From positions 39,888,701 to 39,952,700 of the forward strand of contig OW799235.1 of NCBI GenBank assembly GCA_941918925.1: a stretch of 64,000 nt of DNA, in the 5' to 3' direction. The notes beneath the pieces are model-generated. The model was not told the DNA's origin. It saw only the letters and a program-made list of their open reading frames with translations, and did not search any database. Source of the stretch: Phyto melanocephala. Its lineage: Eukaryota; Arthropoda; Insecta; Diptera; Rhinophoridae. The position numbers and the translations under genes were made by a program. Each line of letters opens with the position of its first letter. The stretch's first letter is position 1. Positions 13,901-25,900 of this stretch are shown here, one piece after another.

Positions 13901-16900
13901 TGGTATAAAAATTGCAATTAAATTGATAGACTAGGAAATTAATCTACGGACGGCAATAATGATTGTTTTCCCTAAATCAAAAAAAAATCCCCCAATTGAT
14001 TAAATAATATAAAATGGAACAAAAAATTTTTTATTATTGAAAAGACCTAAAGCTTAAAAAAACTATTACAAAAAATGCTATCGTAATAAAGTTTAAAATA
14101 ATTGGCAAGAATAATAAAAGACAAAAAGCAAACGTAATTACTTATAATTTCTTTGCACTTGATTCAGTTCAGAGATAATTATGTATGTACATTAGAGTGT
14201 CCCTTAACAATATGGGGTTTTTTTATTAGCATAAAAATTCAGGGGTACCCACTTATTTTGTTTTTCATTGGACTTTAATAAAACTCATTTGCAATTTTAC
14301 GCCCCTACGACCACGCCTTCCCTAAGCGACGGGGCTTTTAAGAGTGGAATATGCGTTTTTTCATAATCGGGATATTTTTGGATTAACAAATTTCTTTGTT
14401 GTTTATTTATGTAATAAATAAGAGAAAAATAAAATTATTATTACGATTAATTCAAATGATAATAAGGTCACCAAAGCCAACCAAAGCTACTATTCAATTT
14501 GTTGATTTGTGTTTATCTTTTGTTTGCTTCTAATAAGAAATTATTTAAACAGTCAAACACAAAATCAACAAAAAACAAGAATGGGGTTTCCCCGAAAACC
14601 GCAAAAAACAATACCCACTAAAATATTAAGAAATAGTGGGGAAAAATTAGTTAAATTACATCGAGCTTGGCAAAATTTGCAAACAAATTCAAAAAAGACC
14701 ACCCAAGTGCTCAAAGATAAGGAAAATTTGTTTGTACATACATTGGACGATCTTTTTGACATAGCACACGCTAATGCCTTAAATATAATAAAAATCAATT
14801 AAGACAAACTTTTTTTGCAAAAACAGCGAGAACCTGGTAGACCAGGAGTGGATTACAATTTATGGCGAAGAGAAGAAAGAACGAAATCGCGGTTATTAGC
14901 AGAATGAAACAGGCCGCTAAATGAAGCTAAAACACCAGTCATATCACCAAATTCAAGTTTTGCATCAGATTCGTCATCCATCAATTTCGTTGAAAATCAC
15001 CAAGATCCTAGTCAACAGACTTCAGAAGAAAATGTATTGCATTTGCAAAAAAAAAGGACACAAAGATTTTCTTTTTCCAAAACTTGTAGCTGCCCTTGAT
15101 AGATGCCAGTGGAGTATTGATTCCGTGTATATTCTGGAAGCAACACTTGAAGCACTTGGAAAGAATGTAGATAAATTTATAATAAATAAATCTACCATGC
15201 AAAGAAAAACAACGCAGATGAGAGAAGAACGTGCCGAAAAAATAAAAGCAGATTTTGAAAATAATGTTCCTGAAATGGTCACTATTCATTGGGATGGAAA
15301 ATTATTGCACCCAATAAATGCAAAAAATGTTACAGAAGAGAGACTTCCAATTGTAATTGCGTATGAAAATAAAGAGAAACTTATTGCAGTACCTAAATTA
15401 GATCATGCAAGTGGAAAAGAACAGGCTGCAGCTATATTGAATGCAATAAATGAATGGCATATCTCCGATAAAGTTCAAATTATGTGCTGTGACACCACAG
15501 CTTCTAACATTGATCGCTTTAATGGTACATGTGCGCTACTGGAGCGATCACATCATGACATCATGTAAACGAGTTAGTGTTGAAAACTGTATTCGAAACC
15601 AAAATCCCTCAAGTCACGGTTAGCGCTGATGTACCGCTCTTTAAAAAGTTGAAAAACAATTGTAACAATATTAATCATAACAATTTTCAAAGTGGTTCCT
15701 CTATTTCAAATTAGCATTTTCAACCATCGCAGATTGAGAAATTGATTAGATTTTATCTCTCTGAACTCGAAAAACCAATTGTGAGAGGTGATAAACGTGA
15801 ATTGATAGAGCTTTCAATATTATTTTTGAATTTAAACTATAATAAAAAATTTGAAATAAAATCCCCTGGGGCTATGCATCAAGCACGGTGGATGGCGAGA
15901 GCTATTTATGCGATAAAAATGTTTTTTATCGCGATCAGCTTAATTTGACCGCAAAAAAAAACGAAGGGTTACAAGAAATTTCTCTATTCATTGTCACAAC
16001 TTATGTTAAACCATGGATGCAATGCAACTTAGCCATAAAGGCTCCCCACCAAGATTTGTGTTAAAAGCTGTTAAGAGCTATGAATGTGTTGACTTTTCAA
16101 TTGCACATGCTGTTTTAAAAAAATTTTGCCAGCATCTTTATTATTTAAGTGAGGAAGCCGTTATTTTGTCTCTTTTTGATGAAACGGATGATATTGAGAC
16201 AAAAAAAAATATTGTGGCAAGTTTAGCAAAAGAAATTAAAATTGAAAATTCTAAGCGATATGTTCCATCGAAAGAAGAAATGCGTTCTTCATTGTGTGGT
16301 AAGTATTTTATAATTATTATGTTTTTGTCATGATGTTCATTTCCTTTTTCATTTCGTACAGATAAAACACTACCTGACTTTGTTTCAATAAAAAGCAATG
16401 ACATGTTTTGCCAATTGAAAATAAACGTAGATTTGCTCACCGAGGACCCATCAACTTGGGAAGACAGTGCATCCTTTTTAGAAGCAAAAGTGATTCACTT
16501 GAAAGCAGTAAATGACAACGCTGAAAGGGCTAATCAGCTCAAGCAACAATTCCACGGACTTCTTACAGTACAAGAAGAACAGAAGCAATATTTATTGCAA
16601 TGTGTACAGGAGCACAGACAAATATTTCCAAATTGTTCAAAAACTACTTTAAAAAAGAAATTTGCTTCAACTTACCACACCGGTTTGCAACACTTCGATT
16701 TGCGACGACCAAAAATATGATAAGATTTTGAAATAACGTTGTCGAAAATTGTTTTTAAACTCACCAATTTTGGGTAGAGACTTTTAATTTATACGGTGAA
16801 TACCTTATTTTCAGTTTTTATATTAATCTTAGGTTAGGTTAGGTTGAAAAGGAGGGGCAATAAAAGCTCAAACCCATGACATGTATACACTTATGCCCAG

Positions 16901-19900
16901 TTGGCATGCTGTGCGCTGCATATGGAAAACGGAATTCCCAAACAAAAACCATAAACATAATTTCCTATAAATAACGGACTAGTCCAAGAACCCAGTCCTC
17001 TCAATGTAATTGTAAGTAATCGTAAGTTCTTATTATTAATTTTTTTAATATCATTTTAATGTAAACTTGTTTTCCTAAAAAAAAAAGTTTAAAAACATGT
17101 TTATTTAAAAAAAAATTTGTTTATCTAAAAATAAAAATTAATACAATTTGAATAGGAAATCTTTATTCGGTTTGCGTCACATCAATCCGGATCCAATCAA
17201 CGACAAACTCAGTTTTTAAATGAAAAACAATACGACCATATAGAAAACGCATATTCCGCTTTTTAAGGCCCCGTCGCTTAGGGAAGGCGTGGTCGTAGGG
17301 GCGTAAAATTACACATGAGTTATATTCAAGTCTATTAGAAAAAAATTAGCGGGTACCGTTTCAACATTTCCAAAATTTAAAAATAATTATAACAAAAAAA
17401 TTTCAATAAAGGATTTTTGAAACTAAAAAAAGTATCAAATGTACATACTTCAGAAAGTGATTGGATTGAAATGAAACTAGTGTACTAAATTAGATGGCAA
17501 ATAAAGTGGAGTGAAGGAAGTTTCCTAGAAAACCTTCCTATAATAAAAAAATCATTAGTTCGAGAACAGTCGCCAGAACTGTTGGGAGATATATGTTCAT
17601 ATACATATATGTATTTACTTACATGTTTATTTTTAATATCGATGGTCAGAAGTAGAAAGGCCCTAACTCATATATTTACAAGATTGAGTTTTCAGTTATT
17701 CAAAAACATTCACTCAAATACACATCGACACACAAATTTAATGAAATATAAAAAATAGCCGTTTTACAAGCGATTGTACAAAAGAAATTGCATTAAGATA
17801 ATGACTCTTTTGTAAAAATGCAATTATTTGAGTTAGGGTCTTTCTACCTGTGACCAACGATATATACTTGTGATTGCAAGTGAGTATGTATGTATGTGCT
17901 ATATTTGTTTTCGTGTTGTATGTCATTGACAAGAGATAATACAAATATAAACATGCCCTATTTACTCACGTTTGAGTGCACTAAAATTTTTTTATTTGTT
18001 GTTTTATGTTTTGCTGTCACAACAATTGACTGATTTCTCAAAAGGCACAGCATAACCTTTTGTGACATTTCATCGATTTATGGTCAAACAAAAGTTATTT
18101 GTTTTGACGCGAAAACATACATGTTCATATACACATATGTAAAAATTTGTATGTACATATTAGAGATATGTGTGTAAGTATTTTTCGCCTCACGGTTATG
18201 CACGCTCACGAAAAAAAAAAATATTTCTAACGTTGTGGCACGAGGTAATTTTAAGTCTATCAAGAATACGCACGCCTACAAACAATCATTCTCCAATCAC
18301 GCACACTCACTTGCGAATGTTTTTTAACCACGACTGCTCACGAAATACTAACTGCAAATAAGAAATTTATAAAATATATGGCAAATTATTTATTCTGGCT
18401 TAATTCAATTTTCCTGATTTAATAAACTGTTAAAACACTTTTAAATTAAATTAAACATTTAAAAATATTGATAAAGTTATTCTTGTATTTTATAACACTG
18501 AAAAAAAAAATTCTACTTACATTTCAATTTAAATGCGTACTAACAAACGGAAAGTTGCCTAGAAATGTTTAAAGCCTGAATTTTAGGTGGTGCTTTTTTT
18601 GCATGTACATGGTTAAAAAGGAAAAATTTTAATTTCAATTTAGAGGGATACCGAAATAGACCTCTGCCATAAACGGATCTCTTTCCGACCCCCTTTGTTC
18701 CTTATTTATTACAAGGATACCAAAAATGAATCACCGACTTCTCTGAGTCCCGTGCTACCACAGGCGTTTAATGTAGACTATTTTACTTCAAACAGTGGAC
18801 TGATAATTATTTACAATTCTCATCACAGCATCCCTCGTAATCGCCAGCATTTGCCCCAAATTAATTTCCGCCATAGCACTCACATCTAATGTGTGCTTGC
18901 TGGTGGTACTACGTCTGCTGCCCTCCAGCCATTGCCGGATATTTGTATACTATATGCGCTGCAGTTTCAGCAGTCTTAAGGCACATTCTGCAAACATTAT
19001 TCTCCACAATTTTAATACTAGCAGATGATTTTAAAAGTTATCATGACTGGTGCCTTGTTAGAAGTTAGCCAGCTCAGGCCCCTGTGACAATAACCGAGTC
19101 TCCTCACTGCATTCCTGTCAAGAAACTTTCTGAGAACCATACCTGCCTCTCTAAAGGTGGTTGTCTATATACACCTTTTCAGATTCGATGATTTCACCTG
19201 TTGTAAGGCCCTTCACCGCACTATCCCATTCTCTAGAGCAACTCTAGATTTCAGTCCGTAAGCTCCGCAGCAGCTCCTCTCCTTGCATGTTCTTCTGCCG
19301 CCTGACTTTCGTTCATACCCTCATCTTCCGATACTTACATTAGAGTTACCTCATTTACAGAGGCATGCTTTTTGAGCTCCAGAACACGTTAAAGCATTAA
19401 TTTATTAATTTATCAAGTGAAATTTGAATCCTTTTCCCATGTACTCGGGGAAAGGGATATTCATAAAATGGTTAAATATAAAATTATCTTTTTACTTATA
19501 TGATACTACCATAAACTTAACAACTCGAGTTCTAAAAGAAACCAGGTGCAAATTATACAAAAAGTTGTATCGTTTGTTAAAGAAACGACAAGATTTTTTA
19601 AAAGTCATCATCCCAAGCGAAATGCGGTTTTGGCAAAGCCAAATTGTCATTGTTGAGCGAAACTAGATGGGTTAATCGTCATAATTCCACTTTACAATTT
19701 AAAGCAAATATAGAAAATATAATAGAGGATCTGATAAAGATATCCAAGTGAAAAGACAGAGATAAATCTTCAAAAGCTTTATTACTAAGAAATTCATTAA
19801 GCACATAGGAATTTTTGTGTAGATTATATATTCTAAGTGATATACTTACTCTCATACAACCGCTTAGTGTAATGCTACAAAAACAGGACGTAGTCTTGAA

Positions 19901-22900
19901 AACAAGTAAATGCACTATATTCGGCTGTGCCGAATTTTTGATACTCACCACCAATTTGATGTACTTTTAAAGCACAGAATTTATTATTTTGTTATTAACA
20001 GTAATCGCTATGGATTAATCTCTGTATACTTAAATATGTATCACTTTCTTTGCATAACTTCGATATGCTAGTAAAATGTTTTTGTAAATTTAGTGTTTTA
20101 GTGAAAGTGGGCGTAAAAGTAGGCGTGTCAATATTGTTCCTGCTAATAAATACAACTCGGATATTTTAGTTTAGTCTTCAATTCTTCCACAATTTTGTTC
20201 ATAGAGAAATTATATGTATTAAAGATAAGCAGTTATATGGGAGGTGGGAGTAAAAGTGGTCGTGTCATATTTATTTTCCGTTAGTACAAAGCTTTGACCA
20301 AAAAGCAATGATTGCAAAATATAAGAATCGTACATCTAATTTTGTCAGTTTTATTAAGGTTTAAATTTTGAATATACCAAAAAAATACACTGTGCGGTAT
20401 ACATTTTTGTACATTTTGATCTATAACTCCTTTCCTAATGCATAGATTTAAACACAGAAAAATATTTTTTTTATTCAGGAAATACATATTCGAAGTTTCA
20501 CGACTCTCCGTTAATGCGTTTGGACACAATTCCTTTATATTCGATGTTGGAAGGACATGGTTTGTTTTGACCTACTCTTGTATTACGAGTTAGAACTCTC
20601 TTCCAAATATTTCGATTTAGCCCATTTTCAATACCAAACAAACCATCATTACCACACGGACTGAAGGGTACAAAAATTAAATAGTTAAAAATGGTGATCT
20701 TTCAAAAATAGATCTGTCTTGTCTACTTCCAGAAGGATACTCGGTTTTGCATTTACTAGATTTAATTTTTTTCAAAAGTTTGTTACATATTTCAAATTTA
20801 TTATTTTTTAAACAAAAAATTACAAAAAATTAAATCAAATATTAATTTCCTGACGATGCTACATCTATAGTTGACTTGCACTGCCTCTGCGGTGTCAGTT
20901 GCACTTTTTATATTGTTTTGCAATGTCGCCAAATGGTTGCTGAAAAGCATCTGACCACAGGGGAATGTTGAAGATTGTTAAGTGCAAATACACCATTAGA
21001 ATATTGCGTAGACATTTGTTCCTACTAAAATAAAAAGTGTTTTAGAAAAGAGCAAAAATGTTATATTCATATCATTCGTGTTCATAATATGATGATATAT
21101 GTACATAAAAATTTAGGTAAATATTACAACGATGATAACATGCAACCATTATATGTTTTAACCACAACCATACAATTCAATCATTATATATTACTCTCAG
21201 ATTATGATTGCCCTAACTATATATTTTCTTTGCGTGTATGTATAAAATATATATATATTTAACAATTTTAATAAAAATGTGAAATCAATTATGGAATTAT
21301 ATTTATTATATTTAATAAATTAAAAACATATTTCAAGGTAAAAGATATATAATTAAAAAAACCGGTTACCCGTTTTTTTTCCAAAAAGTTTCCGGTTTTT
21401 TCTAAAGTCCAACTTTTCGAAATAAAGATAACCGGTTTTACAAAAAAAAAAGTATAAATTTTTCTATAGAAATGTTATTAAAACAATTACAAATTTAACC
21501 TTATTTTACGATCTAGAACATTATTATGTTTAAAATGAACCATTTAATAAATATGCTAAAATTACGCTAAAATATATGTGTGTAGTTTTATTCCCATTGG
21601 AGTACTGTTATAATTATAATAATAGCATTTTTTATGTTTTTTTTTCTGCATTAAAGTGATTGCTGGTTTTGTCCAAAACACTTGACTCCTACGTCTTGCT
21701 ACCGAAATTATTCCATTGTTCAAGGTAACAATAGGCGTTAAATCGTTGTCATATTTATTTTTTTTATTTTATATTCTGCACATTTAAAATATTTGCATGA
21801 GTATAAATTTGTGTTGCTTTTTGTGATACGAACATCAGGCGGTTGTTGTTTCCACTCAACTTAACCATGCAATCATTAAAAGTGAAGTCAAATACAGCAT
21901 ATTAAAGCATTTTACTTAGTAAATGTTATAATAATAGCAAATATTTAAATTTAATTTTTGTAACGAATAATCATTTTAATTTAAAGCACCTACATATGTA
22001 CGTACTTATATATTGAGTGCACAGCATTATAGCTAGAACGTAAATGGATTGTAAATGTATATATTTAGTATTCTGTATATTTCTTCTACAACAAATTTCA
22101 CTTCAACACATTCATTTATACGAACGGTATGTTATATTTACAGATATACATACATACATACATACATACATACTTGCTTATTATAATTTCATTAAATTTA
22201 TCTGTTTGTATTTGCTTTAATTTGCAGATTACGCCACCTGAAAAACGCCATAGTCTCGAACGCAAACAAGCCACCTTTACTGAAAGAAGTCAACTGAAAT
22301 ATGCTCGACGTTTGGTTGTGAAGCTGGGTAGTGCCGTTATCACACGAGAAGATAATCATGGCCTTGCCCTTGGTCGTTTAGCTTCCATTGTTGAGCAGGT
22401 TAGTAAATGTTATCATTATTACATAACAATAAACAGGCATTATTACTCTCAAAGCTCTAAAACGTAACGTTTAATTTATAAAGAATTTACGAAATCGCTA
22501 AATGTGTTATTTTAACGACAGCATCAAGATTAACTGCCTGTTCAACGATGTCGAAAGAAAACACAAGCGAACTTTCATTCGTACAAATATATTGAAAACA
22601 ACAACAAAAACTAAAAATTTGTTTTTGTTTTCAACGTATTTGTACGAATGAAAGTTCGCTTGTGTTTTCTTTCGACATCGTTGAACAGGCAGTAAATGTA
22701 AACATTTTTTAAGTATTATAGCCAGTGTTGACAGCTCGTTGCTTTTATATATCATAACATTTATTCAGCCATTTGTTTATTTTAAAAACAGAATTCGCAA
22801 GTCTAAATAATTTGTAAAAACATTAACGGTCTAACTTATTAAAATATCTTATCTTTAAATTTAGTTATTACACACTTTGCTGCTTTATTAGCATTCAATA

Positions 22901-25900
22901 ATGCTAAATAAACTATTAAACGTTTTTATTACTTTTGTTGTTTTATGTAGACATCACTGTATTATTTTAATCGACATTCCATACTTAGTTATGTACAGAA
23001 TAATTAACAAGTTATTTAAGTATTCTTTAAAAGACAAAAACTTAAAATTTAATCACCGGTCAATATAAGTATGTAGTTAAAATTAAATTGTAAAAGTCTT
23101 CAATACTTTTATATAAAAACTTTAAAACTAATTTATATATTCCACATGATTTTCCTAAATAAAGTGTTTTAATTACCAAGTTATATATATGACAGTTATA
23201 TGGCTTTTTATTATAAAGCCTTTAATTATTATTTTTATCCGTTAAATATGGTTATTTTTTAATACAATAACAATTATAATGCAAAGCTTTTTATAGGGCA
23301 CAAAAGATCCTTCCTGTAACTAACCGGCCTAAATTTGATGTATACATTTTTAGACGAACGATTAATCTTTTCACGAACCCCTCTTAAATTATATTGTGGA
23401 TTGTGCAAAAAATTAATGATATTGTTGACAATAACGAAGTAAAGTACCCTATTGGCCCAACTCTGTTGCTTCTATTAATAGTTTTAACAACATTTGGCTT
23501 CACAAAATGAAAAAACAGAAGGAAAATAAGATCTCACCTTAGTGTAGGTTTAAAGAATGTATTGCAGAAACGTTTTATTTTTAGAAATTTCGATCTATTA
23601 CAGTTTTTATGCAGGGTAGAAGACACAACAAATATTTGAAAATTGTTAACAGTTTATAAATAATGTTTTTGCAATTTTTGCTTATAAATCCTTAATTATT
23701 TATAAAATAGACCGTAAATATATATTTAATCTTTTCCAATTAACTAGATAATGAATCACACATCATGTTGCATTTCATTATTGGTAAATATTAAAGGAAT
23801 CTCTAATACTTCAATGTTTAAAAATTAAAATCATTTTTGCATATTGAAAAATGGTATTTCAAGCGTTAAACGAATTAAGGGCCATTATTATAACTTACCA
23901 ATAACTAAAGTTAGGATGTTATCGGACAGATAACTAGTTTTTCGTTATTACAACTTCACTTTAACCTAAAAGTGTCCGATAAGTTAAAGGGAAGATCACT
24001 CTACCTTTAACTTTTAACGTGAGGTTTATAATTAAAAGTTACCATATTTTCTACCGTATAAGGGAATTGTTTACTATTTGCTTGTCGTTGCCACTTTGGT
24101 TTTAAAAAACTAATAAATTTGTTCAGCATTTGCTTTGGTGCTGCCATACTTTAAAATATATACAATTTATTTTATAGGCAGTTTGTAATAACAAAAAAAT
24201 ACTTAATGGTCAGTTTATTGCTCACGTTAACAAAAGGTACCTTTTATTAACATGAACTTTGTCGGCAAGTTGTAATAATGGCCCTAAATCTAGTTTCTGT
24301 ATATCAGCAACGAAAATGCTGACGTAGTCCACGTGCCTATATTTTCTGTAGAAGCGTTGATGATCTACATAAGTCGTTGGAATTTATGTGTCTGCTGTAT
24401 TTTTATATTTTCTGTCTGCATTTAATATTTGTTAATTTTGTGCATTTGGCAAATTTTTAGTTAAACTATTTTATGCTTTGTAATCGTTAATATGTATCTA
24501 GCAATAAAATATTTTAATAGACATAATTCAAAATAACTAAATCTACTATTTTTGTATAAAACAAATGTTCTAAAAAGTACCCAAACGCTTTTCCGAATTT
24601 TCGCCTTTCTACCATGAATGTCCTTCAAGTTTTACTAAATTGCATGATTTTGTGTGTTTGGAGAAATACCTATTGTGAATTTTATCTGAAATGTCCCAGT
24701 AAATAGGCATCATACAATTTTTCACTATTTTTTTTCTTTTTGGTTATGTATATACCCATATATAAAGGATGGCTAAATTTGTAGGAAATTTTTGTCATTT
24801 CTTTGTATTATGATAATATTGGTATGATTTAATTATGAATTGAATAAAATATCGCCCAAGTGGCCGCCGCGACTTCTGCGGCACACCTTCATCCGATAGT
24901 CCAAATTTTCGATGACGCTGAGGCATAATTGAGGTTCTTTGCCGTTAATGTGCCGAACTGTCTCATCCATTAGCTCTTCAATTGCTGCTGAGATAAAACG
25001 GTCATTGAATTTGTAGCGCAAAAGAGCCATTGTTTCGTTAGCTGTGTGGCAAGGGGCACCATCCTGTTGAAACCACATATTGTCCACATTCATATCTTCC
25101 AAATTGGGCCATAAAAAGTCCGTTATTATCTCACGATAGCGAACACCATTCACAGTAACTGCCTGACCATAAACCGCACCAAACAGTCACTCTTTGTGGG
25201 TGCATTGGTTTTTCGACAACCATTGTTTGATTATCATTTGCCTATATGCGGCAATTCTGATTATTGACGAATCAACTGAGATGATTTTCTTCAAAAATTT
25301 ATCATCCACGTTTGCCATTTCTTGCCACCATTCTGACTATTGACGACGTTTGAAGTGGTCAAGACGCTTTAGCTCTTGAGTCAATTGCACCTTGTAAGCG
25401 TGTAAATGCAAGTCTTTATGCATAATGTTCATCAACGATGGGCGTGAGAGGTGCAATTGTTGGGCACGACGACGAGTTGAGGTAGACGGCTCTTCAGCCA
25501 CACTATCTGCAGTACGAGCTGTACGAGCATGCACTAGTGTTTTCACATCTTCTACAGACCCGGTTTGCTCAAATTAAATTGAGCGAAAAAATCACGAAGT
25601 GCACAATATGCATTTTGATTTGAACCCGCATTTTCATAATAAGCCTGAATAACTTTATTTGCTGGATTGTATATCTTTCCATGGATCAAATTAGTAAGGA
25701 TAGTTAGAATTAGTCTGAAATGGAGAAATGTCAAAAGACATGCAGAAAAAAAACTTGACGTTTAGGTGTGGTGCACATTCATCATCGGCCCTTAAAACTT
25801 TACCACCCTTTATTATTGATATTTAATAAAAATAGGTTATTTTCGATTTTGGATGATCTACAAACATTACAAAAAGCAATAGATAACTTTATCCTATTAT

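Larger units (their letters stand above)
14243..17357 (+). mobile_element. 3.1 kb cut-and-paste DNA transposon with about 115 bp terminal inverted repeats
   Basis: Ends 14243-14364 and 17243-17357 are inverted copies. The core CCCTAAGCGACGGGGC with ACGCCCCTACGACCACGCCT is identical at both ends, and similarity runs on to GGTACC at the outer tips. It encloses one broken transposase gene (14581-16720) and a LINE fragment (16829-17012). Target duplication not resolved. Superfamily not assigned by eye. Confidence 0.8.
1912..22227 (+). other. P5CS: P5CS intron 1 (20.3 kb)
   Basis: GT-AG intron. It holds the antisense SdhA-like gene (2749-5135), a coding remnant (6350-6832), family A copies (6835-9018, 10978-11470, 19900-20665), family B pieces (near 9890-10097 and 11680-11765), the 3.1 kb DNA transposon (14243-17357), a LINE remnant (18660-19400) and small inverted-repeat elements (13037-13299, 17637-17872). 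In 5140-6340, 12000-13030, 17880-18650 and 20670-22130 I see only AT-rich sequence without a recognisable gene. Confidence 0.85.

Noticed and set aside
22507..22755. ORF nearly identical to one at 39665-39922
   Set aside because: Both are readings of the palindromic 159 bp element, in mirrored orientation; not a conserved small protein.
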